Below, piece after piece: positions 32,378 through 41,657 of a stretch of DNA of 53,922 nt (positions are counted from its first letter, which is position 1; every line of letters starts with the position of its first letter). The translations under genes and the position numbers were made by a program. The DNA is from Streptomyces sp. CNQ085 (GTDB lineage Bacteria; Actinomycetota; Actinomycetes; Streptomycetales; Streptomycetaceae). Below the pieces are notes generated by a model, which did no database searches, was not told the origin of the DNA, and saw only the letters and a list, made by a program, of their open reading frames with translations. The stretch lies in contig NZ_JAJFAU010000013.1 in NCBI RefSeq assembly GCF_022614595.1, forward strand, positions 1-53,922. Reading direction: 5' to 3'.

Positions 32378-34712
32378 GGAGCCGTATCGCGCCGCGCTTG
32401 TGCAGGGGATCATTGCCGTTGCCGCACTTGGGCGACTGGATGCACGAAGGGCAGCCGCTGTCACACTCGCACGCGGCGATGGCCCGGCGGGTCGCGGTCA
32501 GCCAGTCGCGGGCGGTGTGGAAGGCGCGTTCCGCGAAGCCGGCGCCGCCGGGGTGCCCGTCGTAGACGAAGACCGTCGGCAGCAGGGTGTCGGGATGCAG
32601 AGGCACCGAGACGCCGCCGATGTCCCATCGGTCGCAGGTGGCGAAAAGCGGCAGCATGCCGATGGAAGCGTGCTCTGCGGCGTGCAGGGCGCCGGGCAGT
32701 GTCTCGGGGCCGATCCGGGCGGCGTCGAGCTGGTCCTCGGTGACCGTCCACCACACCGCGCGGGTGCGCAGGGTGCGCGGCGGCAGGTCCAGTCCGGACT
32801 CGCCGAGCACCTCGCCGGTGACGAGTCTGCGGCGCAGATAGGAGACGACCCGGTTGGTGACCTCGACCGAACCGAAGCACAGCCGTGCCTCGCCCCAGGG
32901 AATCTCGGTGTCGGTCTCCAGAACGGAGACCGAGGTGGTGTCCCTGGCCATCGTCGTCCAGGGTGGGCTCGCTTCCTCGACCAGGGCGACCGAGTCCTCC
33001 AGGTCGAGGCGACGGACCACGTAGGTACGGCCCTGGTGGAGGTGGACCGCGCCGTCGTGGACGGTGGTGTGGGCCGCCGCGGCGTCGACCGTGCCCAGCA
33101 GCCGCCCGGTGCCGTCCTCCACCACCTGGACGGGCCGGCCGCCCTGGCCGCGGATGTCGGTGAGATCGGTGGCCCGCTCGCGGCGGGTCCAGTACCAGCC
33201 GGCCTTCCGTCGGCGTAGCAGTCCGCGCCGTTCCAGCAATGGCATCAGATCGGGTACGGCTGGCCCGAACAGCTCGAGATCCGCTTCGGTGAGGGGTGCC
33301 TCCGCCGCCGCGGCGCACAGATGGGGGGTGAGGACGTAGGGGTTGTCCGGATCCAGGACGGTGGACTCCACGGGGCGGCGGAAGACCGCGTCGGGGTGGT
33401 GTACGAGGTAGGTGTCCAGTGGGTCGTCCCGGGCGACGAGGACGGCCAGGGCGCCCTGGCCCGCCCGTCCGGCGCGCCCGGCCTGCTGCCACAGGGAGGC
33501 GCGGGTGCCGGGATAGCCGGCCAGGATCACGGCGTCGAGGCCGGACACGTCGATGCCGAGTTCGAGAGCGGTGGTGGCGGCCAGTCCGAGGAGTTCACCG
33601 GAGTGCAGTGATCGCTCCAGTGCGCGGCGCTCCTCCGGCAGGTAGCCGCCCCGGTAGGCGGCGATCCGTCCGGCCAGGGAGCGGTCCACCTCGGACAGCC
33701 GTTCCTGGGTGATCAGCGAGATCAGCTCGGCTCCGCGCCGGGAGCGTACGAAGGCGACGGTCCGCACGCCCTGGACGGTGAGGTCGGTGAGGAGGTCGGC
33801 GGCCTCGGCGGTGGCGGTCCGCCGTACCGGAGCGCCGCGCTCACCGTGCATCTCCGTCAGAGGGGGCTCCCAGAGGGCGAAGACCACCTCGCCGCGCGGG
33901 GAGGTGTCCTCCGTGATCTCGGTGACGGGCAGGCCTGTGAGGCGGGTAGCGGTCTCACCCGGTTCGGCGGCCGTGGCGGAGGCCAGCAGGAAGACCGGCT
34001 CGGAGCCGTGGCGGGCGCACACGCGCCGCAGCCGGCGCAGCACCTGGGCGACGTGGGAGCCGAACACACCGCGGTAGGTGTGGCACTCGTCGACGACCAC
34101 ATAGCGCAGGGCGCGCAGGAAGGAGGACCAGCGGGGGTGGGCGGGGAGTATCCCGCGGTGCAGCATGTCGGGGTTGGTGAGTACGTGGTTGGCGTACTGC
34201 CGCACCCATTCGCGCTGCTCGAAAGGGGTGTCACCGTCGTAGACCGCCGGGCGTACGGCGCTGCCCAGCGGGGCGGCCAGTTCGCCCACAGTCCGCCGCT
34301 GGTCGGCGGCCAGCGCCTTGGTCGGGGCGAGGTAGAGAGTGGTGGCGCCGCGTCCGTTCGGAGCCCGCGCGCCCTCCAGCAGCACGCTGAGCACCGGGGC
34401 CAGATAGGCCAGCGACTTGCCGGACGCCGTGCCGGTGGCGATCACCACCGATTCCCCTCGCAGCGCGTGCCCGGCGGCGCGGGCCTGGTGCTCCCACGGA
34501 CGGTCGATGCCGGCGGCGCGAATCGCGTCGACCACTTCCGGCCGAATCTGACCAGGCCAGTCCGCATGACGACCGTTCCGCGGGGGCAAGTGCTCCACAT
34601 GGGTGATGCGCACGGCCCGGTCCGTCCCTGCGGCAAGGCTTTCGAGGACCGTTCGGGGAGACGGGGACGGGGGACGTGCGCCTGCAGACGTCGCGCGGTG
34701 GTTGGTGGCCAT
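32301..34712 (-). CDS. DEAD/DEAH-box helicase with DUF1998 zinc-type domain (MrfA/Hrq1-like)
   Basis: 803 residues from the ATG at 34712. Superfamily 2 motifs: VIATGTASGKSLAY (I), LAPTKALAADQ (Ia), VVVDECHTYRG (II), LLASATAAEP (III), ATTALELGIDVSGLDAVI (V) and WQQAGRAGRAGQGA (VI). The C-terminal DUF1998 region ends in ACECDSGCPSCIQSPKCGN, four cysteines expected to bind zinc. MrfA in Bacillus, the same family, repairs mitomycin C damage without nucleotide-excision repair. Homologue Rv3649 lies in the same order. The last 26 codons overlap the convergent Tad gene. Confidence 0.92.
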   Translation of the reverse strand: MATNHRATSAGARPPSPSPRTVLESLAAGTDRAVRITHVEHLPPRNGRHADWPGQIRPEVVDAIRAAGIDRPWEHQARAAGHALRGESVVIATGTASGKSLAYLAPVLSVLLEGARAPNGRGATTLYLAPTKALAADQRRTVGELAAPLGSAVRPAVYDGDTPFEQREWVRQYANHVLTNPDMLHRGILPAHPRWSSFLRALRYVVVDECHTYRGVFGSHVAQVLRRLRRVCARHGSEPVFLLASATAAEPGETATRLTGLPVTEITEDTSPRGEVVFALWEPPLTEMHGERGAPVRRTATAEAADLLTDLTVQGVRTVAFVRSRRGAELISLITQERLSEVDRSLAGRIAAYRGGYLPEERRALERSLHSGELLGLAATTALELGIDVSGLDAVILAGYPGTRASLWQQAGRAGRAGQGALAVLVARDDPLDTYLVHHPDAVFRRPVESTVLDPDNPYVLTPHLCAAAAEAPLTEADLELFGPAVPDLMPLLERRGLLRRRKAGWYWTRRERATDLTDIRGQGGRPVQVVEDGTGRLLGTVDAAAAHTTVHDGAVHLHQGRTYVVRRLDLEDSVALVEEASPPWTTMARDTTSVSVLETDTEIPWGEARLCFGSVEVTNRVVSYLRRRLVTGEVLGESGLDLPPRTLRTRAVWWTVTEDQLDAARIGPETLPGALHAAEHASIGMLPLFATCDRWDIGGVSVPLHPDTLLPTVFVYDGHPGGAGFAERAFHTARDWLTATRRAIAACECDSGCPSCIQSPKCGNGNDPLHKRGAIRLLTELLRQVPPEPSPRRSTAPTAPAP

Positions 34713-34928
34713 CGGAATCGAGTGTGTCACCGGCGCGACGGACAATGGTCGCAAGGCGTCGTGCAGGCCCCCGGGTAAGTGATTGAATGCTTCTGCGGCT
34801 GCCGATCCGTCCTCTACCTTCGGCGGGGAGACGATCTCCCCACGTCCGGTGGGGATGGCCCGTCCTCACCTCCCGGTGGGGAGGAGCCAAGGGGGCGGAC
34901 CGCTCGATAGCAAGGTGCTGGAGGATCT
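34713..34928 (+). promoter_or_regulatory. bldG upstream region with leader hairpins
   Basis: 216 bp between the divergent helicase and bldG. Two short perfect hairpins, ggggaga/tctcccc (34825-34841) and cctccc/gggagg (34869-34884), and a repeated ccggtgggga element lie 45-105 bp before the GTG. They may be part of the bldG 5' leader. S. coelicolor bldG is reported to have more than one promoter; I could not place -35/-10 boxes. Confidence 0.45.
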
Positions 34929-35270
34929 GTGGACCTGTCCCTGTCGACCCGTACCGTCGGCGATCGCACGATCGTCTCGGTGGGTGGCGAGATCGATGTA
35001 TACACCGCGCCCAAGCTGCGTGAGCAGCTGGTCGAGCTGGTGAACGACGGCAGCTACCACCTGGTCGTGGACATGGAGGGCGTTGACTTCCTCGACTCCA
35101 CCGGCCTCGGTGTGCTCGTCGGCGGACTCAAGCGCGTGCGTGCCCACGAGGGGTCGCTGCGCCTGGTCTGCAACCAGGAGCGCATTCTCAAGATCTTCCG
35201 TATCACCGGCCTGACCAAGGTGTTCCCCATTCACACCTCGGTCGACGAGGCCGTGGCGGCCACTGACTGA
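34929..35270 (+). CDS. bldG: anti-sigma factor antagonist BldG
   Basis: 113 residues, a STAS-domain protein of the SpoIIAA/RsbV type. It opens [18 protein letters not shown] and has the phosphoacceptor motif [18 protein letters not shown], with Ser57 as the expected phosphorylation site. Unphosphorylated BldG binds anti-sigma factors and frees sigma factors for aerial growth and antibiotic production in Streptomyces (SCO3549). The GTG has GGAGG four bases upstream. The downstream anti-sigma gene follows after 130 bp, and both are known to be cotranscribed in S. coelicolor. Confidence 0.97.
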   Translation: MDLSLSTRTVGDRTIVSVGGEIDVYTAPKLREQLVELVNDGSYHLVVDMEGVDFLDSTGLGVLVGGLKRVRAHEGSLRLVCNQERILKIFRITGLTKVFPIHTSVDEAVAATD

Positions 35271-35400
35271 GAGACGAGCCGAACAAGCCCGTACAAGGCG
35301 TCCGGGGGCGTCGGACCGGCCCGCTGCCGGTCCGGCGCCCCCGAGCGGCCGTCAGGCACCAGGTCACCGGTTGACCGCAGGCATTACCGAGGGGGATGGC

Positions 35401-35832
35401 ATGGCCACCGTCGAACTGCGCTTCAGCGCGCTGCCCGAGCATGTGAGGACGGCACGTCTGGTGGCGGCCGCCGTGGCGCGCCGGGCCGGTGTCGACGACG
35501 CCGTACTGGACGAGGTACGCCTCGCGGTGGGCGAGGCATGCAGCAGAGCGGTCGGCCTTCACGTCGGTCACGGACTCGACACACCCGTCCGGGTGGCGCT
35601 GACCGAGGACGAGAAGGCCTTCTGTATCGAGGTGGGCGACGACGCCCCCCAGGGGACGCAGGGCGCCGCCCATCGTTCTCCCGGCGGCGGTGACGGCACC
35701 GAGGGCGACGACGAGGTCGACATGGGGCTCGCAGTGATCAGCGGGCTGGTGGACGACTTCGAGGTGACCGCCGACGAGCACGGCGGTCTGATCCGGATGA
35801 GCTGGCCGACCAGCCCCGAGACGCACGTCTGA
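35401..35832 (+). CDS. anti-sigma factor, HATPase domain (ApgA-like)
   Basis: 143 residues from the ATG at 35401 after gaggggg. It is a GHKL-type serine kinase domain: ATVELRFSALPEHVRTARLV, DEVRLAVGEACSRAVGLH (N box, with Glu-Ala-Cys-Ser where RsbW-type kinases carry EAxxNA), and FCIEVGDDAPQG (G1-like). The Asn that binds Mg2+ in RsbW appears to be Ser-Arg here, and the ATP lid is shortened and Gly-rich, so kinase activity is doubtful. The homologue next to bldG, SCO3548 (ApgA), binds BldG. Confidence 0.88.
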   Translation: MATVELRFSALPEHVRTARLVAAAVARRAGVDDAVLDEVRLAVGEACSRAVGLHVGHGLDTPVRVALTEDEKAFCIEVGDDAPQGTQGAAHRSPGGGDGTEGDDEVDMGLAVISGLVDDFEVTADEHGGLIRMSWPTSPETHV

Positions 35833-35893
35833 CCGCCCCGCGGCCCGTCCGCCCGCGCGGCCGCTCGCCCCGTGGCTCTCTCGAGCCGGCCCA

Positions 35894-35914
35894 GGCGCCC
35901 CTCCCCGGGGCGCC
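35894..35914 (+). terminator. terminator of bldG operon
   Basis: An 8-bp perfect stem (ggcgcccc / ggggcgcc) with a 5-nt loop, followed by ttgctcgtg, about 60 bp after the anti-sigma stop. Confidence 0.65.
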
Positions 35915-36260
35915 TTGCTCGTGTCCGGCCCCGTCGGACCCGCACCCAACCCTGACCGGTCCCACCGCGGCCTACCTCCGTCCCGCCGCGGCCGACCCGC
36001 GCACACCCGCGTCCGCGCCCCGGCGGGGGCCCATCCGGTATTCCGAGATCTTTTGTCCCGCGACGCCGGAGCGGAATGAATCGGCTGTTCAGGGGAATTC
36101 TTTCCAGTGCCCGCTATTCGATCTTTGCGGGTGCGGACCGGCAGGAAATACCGCACCCTGTTGTGAGCCGAAGCAGCTCCCTACAATCCGTCCACATCTT
36201 TGCAGCAGGACGCCTGAGCGTGCTTGCGCGCGCCCATGTGCCAAACGTCAAGGAGGACGA
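35915..36260 (+). promoter_or_regulatory. hppA promoter region
   Basis: 346 bp without a gene. A possible promoter has TTGTGA at 36161-36166 and TACAAT at 36182-36187, with a 15-bp spacer that is a little short. The part after 36040 is AT-richer. A strong ribosome site (aaggagg) four bases before the ATG ends the region. Confidence 0.4.
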
Positions 36261-38735
36261 ATGGCGGGGCACCACACCCCTCTCCAGAACCGGCTACAAC
36301 TAGCCGATGCCGTGCTCACCAGCGGCAATCGCGGCCTGGTGCTGGTGATCGCGCTCGTCGCCGCGGCAGCCTTGGCGGTCGCCGTGGTGCTGGTACGTCA
36401 AGTGCTCGCCGCGGGCGAGGGCACCGACAGCATGAAGAAGATCGCATCCGCCGTACAGGAGGGCGCGAACGCCTACCTCGCGCGGCAGTTGCGGACTCTC
36501 GGCATATTCGCCGTCGCGGTCTTCTTCCTATTGATGTTGCTCCCGGCCGACGGTATGGGACAGCGAATCGGACGCTCGATGTTCTTCCTGGTCGGCGCCG
36601 CTTTCTCGGCGGCCACCGGCTATATCGGCATGTGGCTGGCCGTACGCAGTAACGTACGGGTCGCGGCGGCCGCCCGGGAGGCGACCCCCGGTGAGGGAGA
36701 ACCCGCGAAGGACCTGACCGAGGTCTCCCACCGGGCGATGAAGATCGCTTTCCGTACGGGCGGGGTCGTCGGTATGTTCACCGTCGGCCTCGGTCTGCTC
36801 GGTGCCGCCGTCGTGGTGCTCGTCTACGCCGCCGACGCGCCCAAGGTGCTGGAGGGCTTCGGCCTGGGAGCCGCCCTGATCGCGATGTTCATGCGGGTGG
36901 GCGGCGGCATCTTCACCAAGGCCGCAGACGTGGGCGCGGATCTCGTCGGTAAGGTCGAGAAGGGCATCCCCGAGGACGACCCGCGCAACGCCGCCACCAT
37001 CGCGGACAACGTCGGCGACAACGTCGGCGACTGCGCGGGCATGGCCGCCGACCTCTTCGAGTCCTACGCCGTCACCCTGGTGGCCGCACTCATCCTGGGC
37101 ACGGTCGCCTTCGGCGATTCGGGGCTGGCCTTCCCCCTGCTCGTCCCGGCGATCGGCGTCCTCACCGCCATGATCGGCGTCTTCGCGGTCGCGCCGCGCC
37201 GCGCCGACCGCAGCGGTATGACCGCCATCAACCGCGGCTTCTTCGTCTCGGCGGTGATCTCCCTGGTCCTGGTGGCCGTCGCGGCCTTCGCGTACCTGCC
37301 GGGCAGCTTCGGCGAACTGGAAGGCGTCACCGACACCGCCATCGCCGGCCACGACGGCGACCCACGCGTCTTCGCACTGGTCTCGGTCGCCATCGGCATC
37401 GTGCTCGCCGCGCTCATCCAGCAGCTCACCGGCTATTTCACGGAGCCGAGCCGCGGGCCCGTGCGCGACATCGGCAAGACCTCGCTGACCGGTCCCGCCA
37501 CCGTGGTCCTCTCCGGCATCTCCATCGGGCTGGAGTCCGCGGTCTACACGGCGCTGCTGATCGCGCTCAGCGTCTATGGCGCCTTCCTGCTGGGCGGCGC
37601 CTCCATCATGCTGGCGCTGTTCGCCGTAGCCCTGGCGGGCACCGGTCTGCTCACCACCGTCGGAGTCATCGTCGCGATGGACACCTTCGGCCCGGTGTCC
37701 GACAACGCGCAGGGCATCGCCGAGATGTCCGGTGACGTCGAGGGCTCGGGCGCCCAGGTGCTCACCGACCTCGACGCGGTGGGCAACACCACCAAGGCCA
37801 TCACCAAGGGCATCGCCATCGCCACCGCGGTGCTGGCCGCCGCCGCCCTCTTCGGCTCCTACCGCGACGCGATCGCCGGCGCCGTGTCGGACGTGGGCGC
37901 CAGGGCCGGAGAACTGGGCCTGAGCCTGGACATCTCGCAGCCGAACAACCTGGTCGGCCTGATCCTCGGGGCCTCCGTGGTCTTCCTCTTCTCCGGGCTG
38001 GCGATCAACGCGGTCTCCCGGTCGGCGGGATCGGTGGTCTTCGAGGTCCGGCGCCAGTTCCGCGAGCGGCCCGGGATCATGGATTACAGCGAGGAGCCCG
38101 AGTACGGCCGGGTGGTGGACATCTGCACCAAGGACGCACTGCGCGAGCTGGCCACCCCCGGCCTGCTGGCCGTCATGGCGCCCATAGCGGTCGGCTTCAC
38201 GCTCGGGGTCGGCGCACTCGGCTCCTTCCTCGCCGGCGCCATCGGCGCGGGCACACTGATGGCGGTCTTCCTCGCCAACTCCGGTGGGGCCTGGGACAAC
38301 GCCAAGAAGCTGGTCGAGGACGGCCACCACGGCGGCAAGGGCAGCGAGGCGCACGCCGCGACGGTCATCGGCGACACGGTCGGCGACCCGTTCAAGGACA
38401 CCGCGGGCCCCGCGATCAACCCGCTGCTGAAGGTGATGAACCTGGTGGCGCTGCTGATCGCGCCCGCCGTGGTGCAGCTCAGCTACGGTGACGACGCCAG
38501 TGTCGGCGTGCGGGCCGCCATCGCGGTCCTCGCACTCGGCGTCATCGTCGGTGCGGTCTACGTCTCCAAGCGGCGCGGTACCGCGGTCGGCGGTGAGGAC
38601 GGCGAGGACGGCGGTGAGAACGGTGGGAAGGACGCCGGTGGCGCGGCCGGACGTACCTCCGGGGCGCCGGGCTCCTGCGGCTCCCCGGACACGCCGGGCC
38701 CCTCGGATCCCGGCGCCCCGGTGGCGGCGCCGTAG
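36261..38735 (+). CDS. hppA: membrane-bound proton-translocating pyrophosphatase
   Basis: 824 residues with about 16 membrane helices. It hydrolyses PPi to drive H+ across the membrane. The substrate-binding segment DVGADLVGKVEKGIPEDDPR then NAATIADNVGDNVGDCAG is intact, as are the later GDTVGDPFKDTAGPAINPL motifs. GNTTKAITKG carries Lys at the position that separates K+-independent (Lys) from K+-dependent (Ala) enzymes, so it is predicted K+-independent. After the last helix there is a Gly/Glu/Asp- and Pro-rich tail of about 50 residues. AAGGAGG precedes the ATG. It could recycle PPi made by Acs and by polymer synthesis. Confidence 0.96.
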   Translation: MAGHHTPLQNRLQLADAVLTSGNRGLVLVIALVAAAALAVAVVLVRQVLAAGEGTDSMKKIASAVQEGANAYLARQLRTLGIFAVAVFFLLMLLPADGMGQRIGRSMFFLVGAAFSAATGYIGMWLAVRSNVRVAAAAREATPGEGEPAKDLTEVSHRAMKIAFRTGGVVGMFTVGLGLLGAAVVVLVYAADAPKVLEGFGLGAALIAMFMRVGGGIFTKAADVGADLVGKVEKGIPEDDPRNAATIADNVGDNVGDCAGMAADLFESYAVTLVAALILGTVAFGDSGLAFPLLVPAIGVLTAMIGVFAVAPRRADRSGMTAINRGFFVSAVISLVLVAVAAFAYLPGSFGELEGVTDTAIAGHDGDPRVFALVSVAIGIVLAALIQQLTGYFTEPSRGPVRDIGKTSLTGPATVVLSGISIGLESAVYTALLIALSVYGAFLLGGASIMLALFAVALAGTGLLTTVGVIVAMDTFGPVSDNAQGIAEMSGDVEGSGAQVLTDLDAVGNTTKAITKGIAIATAVLAAAALFGSYRDAIAGAVSDVGARAGELGLSLDISQPNNLVGLILGASVVFLFSGLAINAVSRSAGSVVFEVRRQFRERPGIMDYSEEPEYGRVVDICTKDALRELATPGLLAVMAPIAVGFTLGVGALGSFLAGAIGAGTLMAVFLANSGGAWDNAKKLVEDGHHGGKGSEAHAATVIGDTVGDPFKDTAGPAINPLLKVMNLVALLIAPAVVQLSYGDDASVGVRAAIAVLALGVIVGAVYVSKRRGTAVGGEDGEDGGENGGKDAGGAAGRTSGAPGSCGSPDTPGPSDPGAPVAAP

Positions 38736-38740
38736 GGGTT

Positions 38741-38796
38741 CCCGCACATGGCCGGTGGGCGGCGCACCGATGCGCCGCCCACCGGCCATGTGCGGG
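38741..38796 (+). terminator. very strong hairpin after hppA
   Basis: A perfect 26-bp inverted repeat, left arm beginning cccgcacatggccggtgggc (38741-38766) and right arm 38771-38796, with a 4-nt loop ccga. It starts six bases after the hppA stop codon. It is much longer than other terminators here. Confidence 0.85.
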
Positions 38797-38933
38797 GCGG
38801 CGGTGTGAGATGCGTTCAGCGCAAATGGGCACCCAAGCCTGTAAGTATGATCTATTCACCCCACTGGTCCACGGTCGGCGAACCTTCTGCGTGTATGTTC
38901 CGGGCCGAACACCCACGAAGGGATCGATCCGGA

Positions 38934-39512
38934 GTGAACAAGAAGCTTGCTGCCGCGTTGTCCGGCACCGCGGTGCTCGTGCTCGCCCTGAGCGGGTGCG
39001 GCGACGAGGTTGACGAGAAGGCCGAGCGCTGGGCCCAGGAGTACTGCGGCTCGCTGCAGAAGCAGAACGAGACCATCGACGGAGCCAACCAGGCGCTCGC
39101 GCGGATCACGGAGGGGGACAAGGCCCCGGAAGAGGTCAAGAAGACCGACGTGGAGGCCTTCGGTGACCTCTCCACCGCCTACAAGGCCCTGTCCACCGCC
39201 GTGCGCAAGGCGGGCGTCCCGCCGCTGGAGGACGGCTCCCGGATCCAGGAGAACGCGATCAGCCGGCTCGACGCGCTGTCGGCCACGTACGCCGACCTCC
39301 GTGGGCGGGCCGAGGCCCTGAACGAGGAGGACCAGTCGGAGTTCGCCGACGGACTGCGGGAGATCGCCGGAGAGATGGACAAGCTGCCCAAGCAGTTCGG
39401 CCAGGTGGAGAAGGCGCTGAGCGAGCTCCGGCAGGGCGATCTCCAGGAGGCGATAGCGGGCCAGAAGGGCTGTAGGAGGCCGTCGCCGGCGCCGTCCGCC
39501 TCGGCGGCGTAG
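38934..39512 (+). CDS. small lipoprotein of unknown function
   Basis: 192 residues from the GTG at 38934. VNKKLAAALSGTAVLVLALS then GCGDE is a lipoprotein signal with lipidated Cys22. The mature part is a highly charged helical protein (EVDEKAERWAQEYCGSLQKQ, EDGSRIQENAISRLDALS, FADGLREIAGEMDKLPKQ) with possible coiled-coil character. It ends in a Pro/Ser/Ala-rich tail. A Cys pair (EEYCG-like and QKGCRR) may form a disulfide. No known domain is recognised. It stands between two hairpins and the methyltransferase gene. Confidence 0.82.
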   Translation: MNKKLAAALSGTAVLVLALSGCGDEVDEKAERWAQEYCGSLQKQNETIDGANQALARITEGDKAPEEVKKTDVEAFGDLSTAYKALSTAVRKAGVPPLEDGSRIQENAISRLDALSATYADLRGRAEALNEEDQSEFADGLREIAGEMDKLPKQFGQVEKALSELRQGDLQEAIAGQKGCRRPSPAPSASAA

Positions 39513-39643
39513 CGGAAAGCCGGGAAAGCCGGGAAACCGGTCGGCGGACCAGGCCGCCCCGGCGGGGCAGGCCGGGAGCAGCCCGGAAACAGGAGACACG
39601 GGGGGTCCGCATACGCCGGGGCGCTCCGCGTGACAATGGGGAG

Positions 39644-41224
39644 GTGAGTGACCGCCTCCCCACCCCCGGACCCGCCCTCCCCCGACTGCGCGACGCCTTC
39701 CTCGACGCCGGTTTCACCCCCGACGGGCTGCTGGAACTCCTCGGCGCCCCCGCCTACGCGGCCCTCGCCCGCAACGAGACCGTCCCCGCGCTGCGCGCCA
39801 CGCGCGGCAGCGGGCGGCTGGAGACGCTGGTGCGGCTGTTCCTGCTCCAGCGGCCGGTGCCCCGCGAACGTGCCCGCGCGGCGCTCCCCGACGACGCCCT
39901 CGCCGACGGCTGGCTGCGCCGCCACACCGCCTCCGACGCCGAAGCGGGGGACGCGGGCGGAAGCGGCGATGCCGTCTCCGCCACCGTGGACATCCGCCCG
40001 TACGCCGGACCGGAGGGGCTGAACTGGTGGATCGTCTCCGACCTCGGCTGCGCGGTCGGCGGTGCGGGCGGCATCCGCACGGCCGAGGGCGCCGGTACGG
40101 ACACGGTCGGCCTATCGCGGCTCGTCCTCGGCGTCGGCGGCGCCTCGACGACGCTGGCGGGTATCACCGTGCGCACCCCCGTGGCCCGCGTCCTGGACCT
40201 GGGCACCGGCTCCGGTGTCCAGGCCCTGCACGCCTCCCCGCACGCCGAATCCGTCACCGCCACCGATCTCAACCCCCGCGCCCTGCGTCTGACCCGGCTC
40301 ACCCTCGCCCTCTCCGGCGCGCCCGAGGCCGATCTGCGCGAGGGCTCCCTCTTCGAGCCGGTCGAGGGCGAGGCGCCCTATGACCTGATCGTCTCCAACC
40401 CGCCCTTCGTCATCTCCCCCCGTGCCGCGGACGGCGCCCGCCTGACCTACCGCGACGGCGGCATGGGCGGCGACGACCTGTGCCGCACTCTCGTCGAGCG
40501 CTCCGCCACCCACCTCGCCGACGGCGGCTACTGCCAGCTGCTGGCCAACTGGCGGCACATCGAGGGCCGTGACTGGCGCGAGCGGCTGGCCTCCTGGGTG
40601 CCGGAGGGCTGCGACGCCTGGATCGTGCAGCGGGAGGTGCAGGACACCGCCCAGTACGCCGAGCTGTGGCTGCGCGACGCCGGCGAGCACCTGGGCGACC
40701 CGGCCGTGTACGCCGCGCACTACGACGCCTGGCTGGAGGAGTTCGAGGCCGGCGGCACCACCGGTGTCGGCTTCGGCTGGATCACCCTGCGCAAGTCGGG
40801 TACGCGGCACCCGTCGGTCACCGCCGAGGAGTGGCCGCATCCGGTGGAGCAGCCGCTGGGCGGGGAGGTGCGCGCCCACTTCGAGCGCCGGGACTTCCTG
40901 CGCGCCGCGGACGACGCGGCTCTGCTCGCCACCCGCTTCGTGCTGGCCGACGAGGTCGCCCAGGAACAGATCGGCAGGCCCGGCGCGGACGATCCGGAAT
41001 ACGTGGTGCTCCGCCAGAACCGCGGTATGCGGCGTGCGACGAGGGTGGACACCGTCGGTGCGGGCTTCGCCGGCGTGTGCGACGGATCACTTCCGGCCGG
41101 CCGCATCATCGACGCCATCGCCCAGCTCCTCGGCGAGGACCCGGTGGGGCTGCGCGACCGTACCCCGGAATCCATCCGGCTCCTGGTCGAGCAGGGTTTC
41201 CTGCTGCCCGTGGGGGAGGAGTAG
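39644..41224 (+). CDS. class I SAM-dependent methyltransferase
   Basis: 526 residues from the GTG at 39644. The N-terminal 160 residues are a helical domain (LPRLRDAFLDAGFTPDGLLE) with winged-helix character. The methyltransferase core has VLDLGTGSGVQALHAS (motif I), VTATDLNPRALRLTRLTLAL (motif II) and DLIVSNPPFVISPR, where NPPF is the motif of N6-adenine or N5-glutamine methyltransferases. The C-terminal 150 residues are another helical/winged part. The layout resembles release-factor or rRNA methyltransferases such as RlmG, but the target is not determinable. GACAAT six bases before the GTG may be a leaderless -10. Confidence 0.87.
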   Translation: MSDRLPTPGPALPRLRDAFLDAGFTPDGLLELLGAPAYAALARNETVPALRATRGSGRLETLVRLFLLQRPVPRERARAALPDDALADGWLRRHTASDAEAGDAGGSGDAVSATVDIRPYAGPEGLNWWIVSDLGCAVGGAGGIRTAEGAGTDTVGLSRLVLGVGGASTTLAGITVRTPVARVLDLGTGSGVQALHASPHAESVTATDLNPRALRLTRLTLALSGAPEADLREGSLFEPVEGEAPYDLIVSNPPFVISPRAADGARLTYRDGGMGGDDLCRTLVERSATHLADGGYCQLLANWRHIEGRDWRERLASWVPEGCDAWIVQREVQDTAQYAELWLRDAGEHLGDPAVYAAHYDAWLEEFEAGGTTGVGFGWITLRKSGTRHPSVTAEEWPHPVEQPLGGEVRAHFERRDFLRAADDAALLATRFVLADEVAQEQIGRPGADDPEYVVLRQNRGMRRATRVDTVGAGFAGVCDGSLPAGRIIDAIAQLLGEDPVGLRDRTPESIRLLVEQGFLLPVGEE

Positions 41225-41344
41225 GCGGGACGGAAGCCGCGGGGACGGGCGGGCCGGACGTTTGGCCGGAGCTCGCCCGGCTGTCCGGACGGCGTTCACC
41301 CGGCGTTCGCCGCCGCGATCCCCGCGGGTGCCACCGTGCTCCGC

Positions 41345-41542
41345 ATGGAAAGCGGACCCGCCGTCTTCGCCGGAGCGGCCTTCACCCTGTTCGGCGCCGG
41401 ACTGCTGCTGTGGACCTCGGTACGTGTAAGGCTGCGCGAGCCGGTGGCCGAGGGGGTCGAGCAGGTCACCGCGGCCGTGCTCGGCTCGGTGTTCGGCGCG
41501 GCCTTCCTGGCCGCCGGGGTCTGGGCGTTCACACATCTGTGA
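41345..41542 (+). CDS. small membrane protein
   Basis: 65 residues with two predicted membrane helices (FAGAAFTLFGAGLLLWTSV and AVLGSVFGAAFLAAGVWAF) joined by a basic-acidic linker. A GTG at 41336 would add three residues. It follows the methyltransferase by 120 bp. No function is recognised. Confidence 0.65.
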   Translation: MESGPAVFAGAAFTLFGAGLLLWTSVRVRLREPVAEGVEQVTAAVLGSVFGAAFLAAGVWAFTHL

Positions 41543-41577
41543 GCCCTCCGGCCCGGCGGCGGCCCCCGAGAGTACGC

Positions 41578-41614
41578 GCGGCCGGGCCTCCTGAGGTCAG
41601 GAGGTACGGGCCGC
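41578..41614. terminator. bidirectional terminator
   Basis: An inverted repeat built on cctcctga/tcaggagg extended by gcggcc/ggccgc with a bulge, between convergent small membrane protein and TM2 genes. Confidence 0.6.
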
Positions 41615-41657
41615 CGGGGTATGTACGCCCTTACGGCGTCCGGTCACCGGCCGCTCC

